From Prosopocoilus inquinatus (lineage: Eukaryota > Arthropoda > Insecta > Coleoptera > Lucanidae), in NCBI GenBank assembly GCA_036172665.1, contig CM069877.1, positions 13,722,501 to 13,786,500 of the forward strand: a stretch of DNA of 64,000 nucleotides. Direction: 5' to 3'. Below, piece after piece: positions 10,489 to 23,000 of this stretch (its first letter is position 1; every line of letters starts with the position of its first letter). A model generated the notes under the pieces. The model saw only the letters and a program-made list of their open reading frames with translations. It ran no database searches and had not been told where the DNA came from. The position numbers were made by a program, and so were the translations under genes.

Positions 10489-11178
10489 TAGATGGCGCTG
10501 CACAAAGTATTCTCTACTTCTTTCCCAAAACTTTTAAGTTTTCAGTTTTCATAGAATTGATTGTCGCCTTGTTTGATTGTACGGTGTTCGGGAACAAATC
10601 AAATAAAAAAAGTGGAAGTCTTCTCTAATCATAGCCGATAAGGTAGATGTCGCTGTCAACAAAGCAGTTCTTTTCCCAAAAGATTGAGTTTTCATCCAGT
10701 GATTTTTGAATAAATTCTTTTTCGTTAATACGGTATTTGAAAAAAGTGAAATTAAAAAAAAACGTGAATTTGTTTCTAATTAGATTCGATAGATGGCGCC
10801 GCACAAAAACAAAGTAACTTTTTTAACAAAAAGAAGTTAAATTTTGATAGATTCAAATCAAATAGATTGATTTCTGATTAACTTTTTTCGTTTATTTGTT
10901 TGCTGTTTGGAAGTCAAAATATTAATTAAAAAAAACATATATTCTTATTGCACCCGATAGATGGCGCTGCACGAAAACAAAGAAGTGAAATTAATAAAGT
11001 CAAATTTAGTTTTTTTTATCGCAGATTTGACAAAGAAACACAATTTTTGTTTTGTTTTTAATGATTTCCTGATTTCTGCGATGCGCTTTTGTTTTCTATG
11101 AAAACTGTAGTAGATAATAGACATAAAACCTTACAACTTTTGCATTTAAAGTTTTTCTCTAGCTTCTAAAATAAATCG
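10480..11178 (+). repeat. GATAGATGGCGCTGC-box satellite, first block (one four-monomer unit)
   Basis: Four consecutive diverged monomers of roughly 140-170 bp each begin with the box: TAGATGGCGCTGCAC at 10489, TAGATGTCGCTG near 10642, ATAGATGGCGCCGCAC near 10789 and ATAGATGGCGCTGCAC near 10958. They correspond in order to monomer types A, B, C and D of the large array at 14838-18475, so this is a separated copy of one higher-order unit. Each box is followed by an ACAAAG-like run and an AT-rich tail that often contains ATCGATTG. Confidence 0.85.
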
Positions 11179-11215
11179 CCTAGATAGGGAGCAAAATATA
11201 AAAAGACCTGTACTG

Positions 11216-11395
11216 ATGAAAAATACAAATACAAATGCAATTATTGCAAATGCAAATGCAAACACAAATACAAATAATACAAATACAAATAATACAAATA
11301 CAAGTAATACAAATACAAATAATACAAAAACAAATAATACAAATATGAATAATACAAATACAAATAATACAAATACAAATACAAATAGCGGTTTT
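11216..11395 (+). repeat. (AATACA)n/(AAT)n microsatellite
   Basis: Long runs of ACAAATACAAATAATAC units. The 98-residue Asn/Thr-rich frame and the Ile/Cys-rich frame on the other strand are simple translations of the repeat and not genes. Confidence 0.9.
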
Positions 11396-11745
11396 CATAC
11401 TTTCCAGGGCAGTGAACTTGAAATCGAAGCTGAAACTACATTTAAATATCATTCTTCAAGAAGTTTCAAAATTTTTTGTCAAAACCATTGGCCATGTGTT
11501 GACGCGTTTTAAGTCGAAATGTCAAAAAGTTTGTAACGGTTCCTTATCTTATTTTCGTAAGCGTATTGTCAAATTTATTCCGTAATGTTTCAATTGTTTG
11601 CTGTACAAAATGTCATATCTTTCTCTCTCCGAAAAGTATTTTGAAATTTATGCTAAGTTGTTGTAACGATTTTGAATTTGATCTTTTATCTGCAACTTCG
11701 GACATTTGCGTAGATTTGTAATGTTTTGAATTCGCTTAAAATGTC
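11396..11745. other. Short non-repetitive AT-rich spacer
   Basis: I see no gene or element end between the microsatellite and the next MITE. Confidence 0.4.
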
Positions 11746-11748
11746 TTA

Positions 11749-11892
11749 GGCGCCTATTCTGTATCAGAACCGTTAAGTTTAAAGGGCCGTTAAATTTTGT
11801 TGCTACGGTAATAACCAATCATGGAACTGTATTTTAAATTTTAAAGGACCTTTAAATTTTAACAGCCCGTTAAAAAGTTACAGAATATGCCC
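11749..11892. mobile_element. 144-bp MITE with TTA target duplication (PIF/Harbinger-like)
   Basis: The left end GGCGCCTATTCTGTATC and inverted right end GGGCATATTCTGTAACT are flanked by TTA at 11746-11748 and 11893-11895. Sub-terminal GTTAA...TTTAAA blocks are also inverted. A 3-bp TTA duplication with GGG/GGC termini is the pattern of PIF/Harbinger-type MITEs. Confidence 0.72.
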
Positions 11893-11910
11893 TTAGGCTC
11901 GCAAGGTTTT

Positions 11911-11980
11911 TAATAATAATAATAATAATAATAATGGCCTTTATTCAACCAAAGAGACATTGTATACATTCTTATATATA
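11911..11980 (-). mobile_element. 3' end of a LINE on the minus strand
   Basis: Read on the minus strand this is ...GGTTGAATAAAGGCC followed by ATT(ATT)n, i.e. a polyadenylation-like AATAAAG and a TTA-type tail. That is the same arrangement as the 3' end of the LINE at 3324-3394. Only the tail and adjacent UTR are convincing; how far the truncated copy extends past 11980 is unclear. Confidence 0.6.
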
Positions 11981-12122
11981 TGTTAATCCGTAGGCTTCTT
12001 ATATATATATATACATAATTTTAAAAAAATCATCGCAAGTAACTCACAAATAACTAAATAGTAAGTGTGCCAAGATATATAATAGAAATGAAATGAATCC
12101 CAATGCACTTTGATTGAATCAC

Positions 12123-12458
12123 GGGGTGAATTTCAGATAATTCAATCTATTGGTAAAGTGACTGTTAATTTTATCCGATTGTTTGCACAGAAAATGAGTT
12201 TATCAAAGAAGTATTGGTAGACTTAACAATGACATAAATTCCTTTTAACAAGGAGGTAAACTAATAGCCAGTAAATTTGCTTGATGTAGAGGGGATACAT
12301 AAACATGTACATACGAGCATCTGTATGGCTCTACTTCTTTGGTATTTGATTTATAATTGAAAATGGAGATTTTGTTTAACGAGCACGTTACCAAAGAGGT
12401 TAAATTTATCCCCCTGGTAAGTAACCATCACTTTACCGATCAACTGAAAAACTGGGCC
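12123..12458. mobile_element. Diverged ~336-bp MITE
   Basis: The right end, inverted, reads GGCCCAGTTTTTCAGTTGAT then CGGTAAAGTGATGGTTA. The left end reads GGGGTGAATTTCAG...TTGGTAAAGTGACTGTTA. The GGTAAAGTGA block is strongly shared, the outer bases less so. A TTA follows the right end (12459-12461), but the left flank has decayed. Confidence 0.5.
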
Positions 12459-13015
12459 TTAGTTTGTTAAAGATTTGTCAAATTTGAAGCTCAGATTTCG
12501 TAAAAGTTCAACATAATAACGAATGTATAGTGAAGAGAAGGCGCTGAGTGGAGGACGCCACTGACAATGAGTTGTCTTCGCGTAAATAAAACAAAATTAT
12601 TTTGATTTATGTCTACGACGGCGTGTAAGAAATCTTGACGAACGGTCTACCAATACTAGATATTAAGCTAAGTTCGATATTAAATTATGACTTTCAAAAT
12701 GTACTACTTACAAATGAATTTGAAAAAAATTAAAGGAAAAAATAGAGATCGATGAGAGTGTCGTTGATGGCGACTGCGAAATTTTTGAATCCGGAAATTC
12801 CTTTGACCCCGCGCAAACCGCGCATTTATCCAGATAGATGTCGTCCATCAGCGCATAATTCATTGTTCGACGCTTGGTATCTAAATGAAGGAGATTTGTT
12901 CGTCCGTCCTTCCCCGGCGATTGATGTCGGGCGCAGGCAAAGGATGTCGGCGGCGTCACTAGGCCATGTGTTGGCGGCGGGGGCCCCCGGCGATTGGAAA
13001 CTGCCACCGGCCCCA

Positions 13016-13021
13016 TATAAA
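13016..13021 (+). promoter_or_regulatory. TATA-box-like TATAAA in a GC-rich islet
   Basis: TATAAA stands in otherwise GC-rich sequence (ccggccccaTATAAAtcaag). About 25-30 bp downstream there is a CGCAAC/TGCGTGCGTCCG stretch, where a start site would be expected. The setting is promoter-like, but no downstream gene was identified. Confidence 0.25.
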
Positions 13022-13872
13022 TCAAGACGGGCAAATGGGTTCGCAACATGCGTGCGTCCGTTCCGTGCTGCTCCTTTCGAATTCTAGGAAACGCGCCGTC
13101 CCTCCTCCTCCTCCTCCGCCCGCCATCCTCGATGACTCCTTCAGACCCGTCGAGGATTTTTCAAATTCCTTCCCCTGGACTATCCAAGGCGGCGTCAAAA
13201 TTACACCGCCGGCATCTCAATGTTTTGTACGTAGCTTGAGATGTCAACCTCAATTTACGGCCTTTATTTATGACACGACTCTGTGAAACTTGGGCGGTAC
13301 TAAAAACGCGCTACATTACCGAAGCGTGAAGTAAATTCAATGGTTTTTATAATGTCTTTAGTTCCTAGATCCTAGGGACATTTGTATTTCCACTTTCGCT
13401 TACATCCCTTCCCCCTTATTATACTATTTTTTATTTCATGTCTGGATAACGTAGTCTGTGCGGTTTAATATTCCCGCGGTTTTCATTCTTTATACCAGGG
13501 AGTCTCAAAAATTTAAGAGATACCTCAAACGTATGGATTTCTGCAATTTTAGAGAGTTGTAGCTAGAAATCTTAACATTATTGCGCCTCAAGAATTCTAG
13601 GCACGCCACTGTCTTAATCAATAGCTGCATTTTTTATCGCTGCTCTGATCGACGATTTGAATATAACGAATTCAAAATCATGTTTAGGGGAATTCTGTAT
13701 TTCTCTCAATCAGACGAAATAAGTGAAAGGTTTGACTTGATGCCATTTTGAGACTTAAGTCTAGGCGCATCTGTAAATGATCACAGGCCCGAGCTACCTA
13801 CCCCACCCCCTGTTAGTTAGTCGTTATCTCCCTTAGATACCCCGGAGCTCGTATTTGTCTCTCGCTTTGGTC

Positions 13873-13914
13873 CGGGAATGGAAATGGGAATGGGAATGGG
13901 AATGGGAATGGGAA
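13873..13914 (+). repeat. (GGGAAT)n microsatellite
   Basis: About six GGAATG units in tandem. A second simple stretch of ACGAAA units running into poly(A) lies at about 14017-14055. ORFs across both are repeat translations. Confidence 0.9.
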
Positions 13915-14837
13915 TTTCGCTCGTCGGGGTTGGAAGTTTTTGCTTCGCGTCTGATGCCCGTCGCACCCACCCCAATCTCAATTATCCCCGCGCGAATAAA
14001 TTTGGAAATTTCAAAACGAAAACGAAAACGCAAACGAAAAAAAAAAAAAAAAAAACTGCGCGCCGCGTTCACAACTAAGCAAGACGGCTGTTAATTATCG
14101 GCGGGAGTGCCCCCGCTTATTCTTACATTCTAATCGTGTAATGGTCGCGGCCGCGTACCCTCTGGGAACGCTCTCGCACCCTTTATTAGGGTCTCATCGA
14201 CCCGAACGTATCGATGCGGCCGCGCGCGGCGTGTACCTACGCTTTCCCCGAAACTTATAAAGACTTCATATGAAGGGTTGAAGATAAACCGATCGATTCG
14301 GGTAGGTATTCATCGGACAATTGGGGTAGGTTTCCGTCGCCCCTAACATTTTCGTAAAACTCGCATAATTCAATTCATTGTGAGCACATCAGCTTGAATT
14401 CGTGCGCCCGGAGTGCGGCAAGGTGTTACTTTGGGCCCCGTTCTGTTTCTAATTAAAAAAAAAGTTCCACACCACAACCCGGAGAACTTTACAAGGCTTT
14501 CACTCATCCTTTGATCGATCGTTAAGTTAATTAAGTTAATCGATTGAATTTTTATTGAGGATTTGTTTGTAGGGTGTTTGCGAAAAAATCCATTAAAAAA
14601 AGAAGTGCCTCTTTTATTATTGTCAAGGAAAAGAATTCAGACCACTTAGCGTTTACGTCGAATGTACTATTTACTTCTACCGCCTTTCCGCGGCTCTGAT
14701 GCATCGAATTCTTATTGAGTGGGAGGCGTTCGCACTTCGCAGAAATTATTGTAGGCGAAGCTGGTACAGTGTCCGAATACTAAATTTTCATACCGTTCGC
14801 CGAACAAGTGGCCCGAATTCTTTTCCCTGATTATTGT

Positions 14838-17800
14838 AGTCGATAGATGGCGTTACAAGAAGACAAAGTAACTTAAAAAAAAAAACAGTTTTCATAGACT
14901 TCATGGAATCGAATGTTTTTTTGATTAACTTTCTTCTGTTTGTTTGTGGGGTGTTCGCAGAAATCAAATTAGAAAAAGAAAATTTGCGTATGTTAGGACT
15001 TCTTTATTTAAAACAAGCACATAAAAATTAATTTACATAAAAAATGAACCATAAAGTAACGCGTTCGCTTCGAACACGAGCCACGTAATATGCATAACAT
15101 AATATTATGCAATTGTAACTGCCCATTTTGGCGGAAAAGCACACACACTCACCCACATGAGCGCCCTCTACATTCAACAACGTTAGTTGAAGCGTGAAAT
15201 TCAAATTCAAAATTTCCTACACGTATTTTATTATTGCAGCCGATAGATGGCGCCGGCACAAAAACAAAGAAACTTTTTCCTCAAAAAAATCGTTTCGTTT
15301 TCAGACTTCATTAAATCGATTGATTCTTTTGTTGAAGTTTTGTTTGGACGTTGTTTGCAAGAATCAAATTAAAAAAAAGACGCGCATATTGTCTTATCAC
15401 GCCGACAGATGGCACTGCTAAAAACAAAGAAGAAGAAATTTAATTATCATAGACCCGATCAAATTGGCTCACGTTATGTTTGTTTCTTGGGCTTTGCAAA
15501 TCAAAATAGGAATAAAAAAGATCTTGCATATTTTTCGATTAGAGCCGACAGATGACGCTGCACAAAAACAACATAACTTCTTTCCCCCAAAAAAAGTTTA
15601 ATTTTGATAGACTCAAATCAAATCGATTGATTTTTGGTTGATTTTTTTTGTTTATTCGTTTTCTGTTTGGAATTAAAAATATTAATAAAAAAAACATATA
15701 TTCTTATTGCACCCGGTAGATGGCGCTGCACGAAAACAAAGAAGAAGCGAAATTGAAAAAGTCAAATTTTCAAACTTGACGTCTTCGGTGTTTGGAAATT
15801 AACAAAACAATACATAATAAAAAAAAAGGTACCACATTTTCCAAATGGAACCTATAGATGGCGCTGCACAAAAACAAAGTACTCTACACTGTTTTCACAA
15901 AACGTTTTCAGTTTTCATAGAATCGATTGGAATTTGATTGTCGTTTTTTTGATTGTACGGTGCTCGCGAACAAATCAAATAGAAAAGACGTGCATATTTT
16001 TGCTAATTATATCCGATGAGGTAGATGTCGCTGCTAACAAAGCAGCTCTTTTCCCAAGAGATAGAGTTTTTATAGATTTTCTCGTCGAGTGATTTTTGAA
16101 TGAGTTTTTTTGTTCGTACGGTATTTGAGAAAATTGAAATTTACAAAAAAAAAAGTGAATTTGTTTGTAATTCCATCCGATAGGTGGCGCTGCACAAAAA
16201 CAAAGTAACCTTTTTCGCAAAAAAAGTTGAATTTTGACATACTCAAATCAAATCGATTGATTTTTGATTATTTCTTTTTGTTTATTTGTTTGCTGTTTGG
16301 AAGTCAAAATATTAATTAAAAAAACATGTATTCTTATTGTACCCGATAGATGGCGCTGCACGAAAACAAAAAAGAAGTGGAATTAATAAAGTCAAATTTT
16401 CAAAGTTGACGTCTTCGGTGTTTGGATATTAACAAAACAATACGTAATAAAGAAACGTAGCACATTTTCCAAATGCAACCTGTAGATGGCGCTGCACAAA
16501 AACAAAGTACTCTACAGTTTTTTCCCAAAACGTTTTTAGTTTTCATAGAATCGATTGGAATTTGATTGTCGTTTTGTTTGATTGTACGGTGCTCGCGAAC
16601 AAATCAAATAGAAAAAACGTGCATGTTTGCTAATTATATCCGATGAGGTAGATGTCGCTGCTAACAAAGCAGCTCTTTTCCCAAGAGATTGAGTTTTCAT
16701 AGATTTTCTCGTCGAGTGATTTTTGAATGAGTTTTTTTTTGTTCGTACGGTATTTGAGAAAAATTAAATTTACAAAAAAAAAAGTGAATTTGTTTGTAAT
16801 TACATCCGATAGGTGGCGCTGCACGAAAACAAAGTAACCTTTTTCGCAAAAAAAGTTGAATTTTGACATACTCAAATCAAATCGATTGATTTTTGATTAT
16901 TTCTTTTTGTTTATTTGTTTGCTGTTTGGAAGTCAAAATATTAATTAAAAAACATGTATTCTTATTGTACCCGATAGATGGCGCTGCACGAAAACAACGA
17001 AGAAGCGAAATTAAAAAAGTCAAATTTTCATACTTGACGTCTTCGGTGTTTGGAAATTAACAAAACAATACATAATAAAAAAAAGGTACCACATTTTCCA
17101 AATTGAACCTATAGATGGCGCTGCACAAAAACAAAGTACTCTACACTTTTTTCCCAAACGTTTTTAGTTTTTATAGAACCGATTGGAATTTGATTGTCGT
17201 CTTGTTTAATTGAACGGTGTTCGCGGACAAATCAAATAAAAAAAGTGCATGTTTTTTCTAAGTACAGCCGATAAGGTAGATGTCGCTTCAAACAAAGCAG
17301 CTCTTTTCCCAAAAGATCGAGTTTTCATAGATTTTCTCAATGAGTGATTTTCTAATGAGTTCTTTTTTGTTCATACGGTATTTGAGAAAAATGAAATTTA
17401 CAAAAAAAACGTGAATTTGTTTCTAATTACATCCGATAGGTAACGCTGCACAAAAACAAAGTAACTTTTTTCCCAAAAAAAGTTGAATTTTGATAGACTC
17501 AAATCAAATCGATTGATTTTTGATTGACCTTTTTGTTTGTTTGCTGTTTGGAAGTCAGAATATTAACTAAGAAAAACATATTTTCTTATTGCAGCCGGTA
17601 GATGGCGCTGCACGAAAACAAAGAAGACGTGAAATTAATAAAGTTGAATTTTCAAAGTTGACGTCTCCTGTGTTTGGAAATTAACAAAACAATACATAAT
17701 AAAAAAATGCAGCATATCTTCCAATTGCAACCGATAGATGGCGCTGCACAAAAACAAAATACTCTACACTTCTTTCCCAAAACGTCGAGTTTTCAGGTTT

Positions 17801-18475
17801 CATAGAATCGATTGGAATTTGATTGTCGTCTTGTCTGATTGTACGGCGTTCGCGAACAAATCAAATAGAAAAAAACGTGCATGTTTTTGCTAATTATAGC
17901 CGATAAGATAGATGTCGCTGCAAACAAAGCAGCTCTTTTCCCAAAAGATTGAGTTTTCATAGATTTTTGAATGAGTTTTTTTTTTGTTGAAAAAAATTTA
18001 ATTTACAAAAAAAAAACGTGAATTTATTTCTAATTACAACCGATATAAGGCGCTGCACAAAAACAAAGAAGAAATTAAAAGCATAATAAAGTCCAATTTT
18101 CCTAGGTCCGACCAAGTTGGTTGACTTTGCTTATTTATTGGGAGTTTGCAAATCAAAACAGCAATAAAAAAATTTACATGTTTACCTCTTACAGCTGATA
18201 GATGGCGCTAAACGAAAACAAAGTGTAACTTTGACGTTCATACACATAGTTTTCATCGAAACGATTGAATTTTGATTGCCGCTTTGTTTGATTGTACGGT
18301 GTTTGCAAAAATCAAATTATAAAAGTGCACATTTTCTTATCACAACCGATAGATGGCGCTGCACAGAAACAATGAAGAAGTGAAGTTAATGAAGCCGCAT
18401 TTTCATATTTCATATCAATAATAAACAAATCTTGCATTTTTTTATTACGTCCGATAGATGGCGCTGTAAAAAACG
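14838..18475 (+). repeat. GATAGATGGCGCTGC-box satellite, main array with four-monomer higher-order repeat
   Basis: About 23 monomers of roughly 140-170 bp, each starting with a CGATAGATGGCGCTGCAC-like box and an ACAAAG run. Four types alternate. Type A (CAAAGTACTCTACAC; boxes at 15855, 16493, 17112, 17735) recurs every 638, 619 and 623 bp. Type B carries a TAGATGTCGCTG variant and AGCAGCTCTTTTCCCAA. Type C is ATAGGTGGCGCTGCAC. Type D has boxes at 15717, 16347, 16975 and 17599. The order is A-B-C-D. Monomers at the left (14838-15545) and right (18040-18475) edges are more diverged and out of register, as usual at array edges. The short ORFs inside are not genes. Confidence 0.92.
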
Positions 18476-18643
18476 AGCAAGTTTTTTCCTAAAAAATGGC
18501 CTGGGTAGTTGATTTTTGTTGCTCGATTCGTGATTCGTGATTCGTTTATTCATTCAGTTCTACGAAGCTTTCCGGAGCTCTCGAATGTGAGCAGCATCGT
18601 TTGGATAGAAAATTTTGTCTTACTTAGGGTCTCATCAGTATAA

Positions 18644-18888
18644 GAGTGGCTTGAGAACAGTACCAACAATTCATCCGATTCAACACCTAATGATTTCTTT
18701 TTGTTCCCAAATATCAAAAATAAAATGCGTGGTGAGCGATTTTCGTCGGCTGAAGCAGCGGTTGAAACATTTCGGACACTGGTTTCTGAGGTACCATCTT
18801 TAGAGTGGAAAATGTGCTTTAGAAATTGGTTCGAGCGTATGCAAAAGTGTATTGACGTCAAAGGCGAATACTTCGAAAAACAATGATA
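18644..18888 (+). pseudogene. Mariner transposase C-terminal fragment
   Basis: An 81-codon open stretch ends in TGA. It contains STPNDFFLFPNIK, the block holding the third catalytic Asp of mariner (the Asp of PND, codon at 18692-18694). The standard C-terminal region follows, ending WFERMQKCIDVKGEYFEKQ, where a short W..R.QKCI...G.Y motif closes most mariner proteins. It opens just after a stop codon and nothing upstream encodes the first two catalytic residues, so it is a fragment. It lies right beside the satellite array and differs from the DD41D transposase at 6809. Confidence 0.85.
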
Positions 18889-20020
18889 CCGTTTACCAAA
18901 TTTCATATGCGTTTTTTCATACCGTTTCCAGAAACTTTTCCAGCAGCCCACGTATACGAACGCGAACCGTAAGCAAGTTGGCCAACAATGCGCGCGCTCC
19001 TTAATAAATTATTGCGCACGTTCTACGCAATTTTAATTAATACCGCAAATACTTATTTAGCGTGCGTATCGTTTAACTATACGAAAACGACAGCGTCCTT
19101 TGATCTAACGAACCTGCATAGCTCGGTTTTATTTATTGTTTACATCTCACTACGACCCAAATTGTGTGAGCCAGGTAAAACTCGATGCTTCACTTAAACG
19201 CTTAAATGCTTAAATGCTTCGTATTTTTATTTATTAAAAATATATCCAACATTTTTAATCTTAAATTCATGAACGTATCTCGCGTTAATAAAACGCAGAC
19301 GTTGGAGAGGCCTCGGGCAGGTGATCTATGCGGACCCTACAACGGCAACTTTTTGTTCTTTCATTATTTCATTGTTTGATTCGGTGGGAAACGCGATGGC
19401 AAAAAATTTCTCGCGTCCAGGGCAGCTGCTTCTCCGCTTTTTATAACACGACATAGATCACCGCCGAAACAATTTCGCCATTGCCACCGGGTGGTGACCT
19501 CCACCGAGACAATCTCTATTCTACATAATCCGCAAGTAAATAAATACATAGTTATCTATTTATTTCCTGGTCAGCCCGCACGCTAAATAAAAATGAAACG
19601 CAGTTTCCGGAACGTGCTGCCGGAAAGTGTAATTAGACACTACATCCCCCGTAATGCAATTAGTTCAAACGTGGGCCGACTTCTTCAGGTCGTCTGCTTG
19701 GGACTTTAACGCACAGTAAAATGTTCTGATGTCTTAGAAAAAAATGTACCAATATTATTTATTCATTGATGATGCTAATAAATTAACAGAGATATTTCCA
19801 AAACCCCTTTCATGTAATCTCTCGTATGTTATCATTAATCCAGGGTGCATTACATAATAAATGCCTTTGCTTACGTCTGCATAACATGTGTTTATTTATG
19901 GATACCATGAATTTTCTAGTGGATTTGAAGGTCACCTTGAATTCAGAAGTGGGATGCAAATAATTAATTTTGGACACTAGTGAAAATGTTTTCCAATTTT
20001 TTTGAAAAATCCAATTTTAA
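18889..20020. other. Non-coding, mostly unique stretch
   Basis: No gene was recognised. 19290-19560 is moderately GC-rich and unlike the flanking repeats. A short run of GCTTAAATGCTTAAATGCTT lies at about 19200. The 60-70-codon ORFs have no features. Confidence 0.4.
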
Positions 20021-23000
20021 ACTTAAGCCCTACCCGAGTATTTACGCAAAAAATAAAAGTTCAAAGGATTAAATTTAAAAAAAAATAATTAAAACCAAAA
20101 ACCAAAACTCGATTGGAATAAATTTAAAAAAAATGCCAACCAAATTTAACTCAAATCAGAATAAAAATGTTAAATTAATTAAAAAAAAATTAAAACAATG
20201 GAAACGCTAAAAATCAAAACTCAATTGAAGTTGTGGCCGTTTTCATAATCAGACTTTAAGGAAACTTTAATTTAAACTCGCTTTAAGAATAGGGAAACTT
20301 ATGTATTTTTTTAGGTTAAAATAACTTTAAATTTAAAGTTCTATTATGAAATCGGCCCATAAAGGAAGCTTTAATTTAAAGTCACTTTAAGAATAGGGAA
20401 ACAAATGTAATTTTTTAGGTTAAAGTAACTTTAAATTTAAAGTCCTATTATGAAAACGGCCCTTACGGCCATTTTCATAATCAGACCTTAAGGAAACTTT
20501 AATTTAAAGTCAGTTTAAAAATAGGGAAATAAGGGCCGTTTTCATAATCAGACTTTAAATTTAAAGTTACTTTAACCTAAAAAAAATACATTTGTTTCCC
20601 TATTCTTAAAGTGACTTTAAATTAAAGCTTCCTTAAAGTCTGATTATGAAAACGGCCACAAATATATAGCATTTTTTTAAGGTTAAAATAACTTTAAATT
20701 TAAAGTCCTATTATGAAATCGGCTCTAAATGTATTTTTTTAGGTTGGAGTAACTTTAAATTTAAAATCCTGTTATGAAATCGACCCTTAGTGTCCCTATC
20801 AACGTACCAAAAACTCAACTCAAATGAGAAAAATAGGAAAATAAAGAACAATAAAAAATTAAAAAAGTCGAAATTTAAAGAATCAAAGCTCAATTGAAGT
20901 TATGGCCAAAATAATCTAACTCGACCTAACTATAAACAATACACTCTCAACAGAAAACAAAAATTCGTAACTCAATTGAAATTAAGCCCACCAACTCAAT
21001 TCAGAAAGACAGAGGACAACAATAAACTTCAATAAAAATTAAAACATGAAACTCAAAGTACCAAAACTCAATTGAAGTTAAGACCAAAACAAACTAACGA
21101 GAGGAATGCAATTTAACTTAACTTGACTGTATCCGGTCCACGCTCAACTCAAAGCAAAAATGTATAACTCTATTGAAATGAAATCCACCAAATTCAATTT
21201 ACTTTATTCGAAAAACAGGAAAATACTAAATATTAAAAAGATAAAATAAAAAATGAAATTTAAAGTATCAAAACTCAATTATCAAAGCTAAGGCAATGTT
21301 CATTAACGAAAGGAATGCAACTTAACTCACCTAACTCTACTCAACATACGCTCAACTCAAAACAAATATTCGTAATTCGATTGGAATTAAGTGCATCAAA
21401 CTCAACTCAACTCAGAAAAACAATTTCTTTTTGTAAAATCCAAATTTAAACTTAAGCTCTACCCGATCTACGCAGAAAAATAATTTTCAAAGAATTAAAT
21501 CTAAAAAAAATAATTAAAATCAAAAACCAAAACTTAATTGGTATTAATTCCAACAAAAAATGCCAACCAAACTCAACTCAAATCAGAAAAAACGTTAAAT
21601 CAATAAAAAATTTAAAAAAATGGAAACTAAAAATCAAAACTCAATTGAAGTTAAAGTTCCAATTAAGATCAACGTACCAAAATTCAACTCAAATCAGAAA
21701 ATTAATCAAAATCAATAAGAAATAAGAAAAATCGTAACTTAAAGAAAGAATCAAAGCTCAATATTGGAGTTAAGGCCAAAACAATCTAACCACAGGAATG
21801 CAACTGAGTCAACCTAACTCTAAACAATACGCGTTCAACTTAAAACAAAAATTCGTAACTCTATTGAAATTAGGTCCGTCAAACTCAACTTCTTTCAGAA
21901 AGATAAGAAAATAATAAAAGACAGTAAAGTATTAAAAAATGAAGTTCAAAGTACCAAAACTCAATTGTAGTTAAGAACAAAATAAACAAACGAGAGGAAT
22001 GCAATTTAACTTAACTTGACTCTACCCAATCCACGCTTAATTCAAAGCAAAAATTTATAACTCTATTGAAATTAAGTCCACCAAACTCAACTTATTAGAA
22101 AAAGAGGAAAATAAGATATATCAAAAAGATAAAATAAGAAATGAAACTCAAAGTATCAAAACTCAATTATTAAAGCTAAGGCCATGTTCATTAATGAGAG
22201 GAATGCAACTTAACTCACCTAACTCTACCCAACATACGCTCAACTCAAAACAATATTCGTAACTCAATTGGAATTAAGTGCATCAGAATCAACTCAATTC
22301 AGAAAAACAGAAATTTAAACTTAAGCTTTACCCGATCTACTCAAAAATTAAATGTCAAAGAATTAAATCTAAAAAAAATCAATTAAAATCAAACACCAAA
22401 ATTTAAATGGAATTAATTCCAACAAAAAATGCCAACCAAACTCAATTCAAATCAGAAAACACGTTAAATCAATAAAAAATTTAAAAAAAATGACTCTCTA
22501 AAAATCGAAACTCAATTTGAGTTAAAGTCCCAATTAGGATTAACGGACCAAAAGTCAACTCAAATCCGAAAAATAATCAAAATCAATAAGAAAAATAAAA
22601 AAATCGAAACTTAAAGTACCAAAGCTCAATTGAAGTTAAGGCCAAAAGAATCTAACCACAGGAATGCAACTGAGTCAACCTAACTCTAAACAATACGCGC
22701 TCAACTTAAAACAAAAATTTGTAACTCTATTGAAATTAAGTGCGTTAAACTCAACTCCATTCAGAAAAACAGGCAAATTATAAAAATCAATAAAGTATTA
22801 AAAAATGAAATTTAAAGTACCAAAACTCAATTAGAGTTAAGACCAAAATAAACTAAGGAGCGGAATGCAATTTAACTTAACTTGACTCTACCCAATTCAC
22901 GCTTAATTCAAAGCAATTTATATTTATACATTTATAACTCTATTGAAATTAAGTTCATCAAACTTAACTTATTTTATTAGAAAAAGAGGAAAGTAAATAT

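Larger units (their letters stand above)
12462..14837. other. Largely unique region with CpG-containing islets
   Basis: This region separates the two satellite blocks. Segments at about 12770-13260 and 14090-14260 are GC-rich with many CpGs, including GCGGCCGCG at about 14146 and GCGGCCGCGCGCGGCG at about 14217. Several frames stay open there for 60-113 codons in overlapping registers, which is expected by chance in GC-rich DNA. No protein family was recognised and no splice-consistent exon could be defended. Such islets could be promoters or conserved non-coding elements. Confidence 0.4.

Noticed and set aside
11180..11512. Asn/Thr-rich and Ile/Cys-rich frames
   Set aside because: They are direct translations of an AATACA-type microsatellite.
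11911..11934. Independent (TAA)n microsatellite
   Set aside because: The adjacent inverted AATAAAG signal makes it the tail of a minus-strand LINE fragment.
18550..18951. 133-codon minus-strand frame
   Set aside because: It is antisense to the mariner transposase fragment, which explains the open frame.
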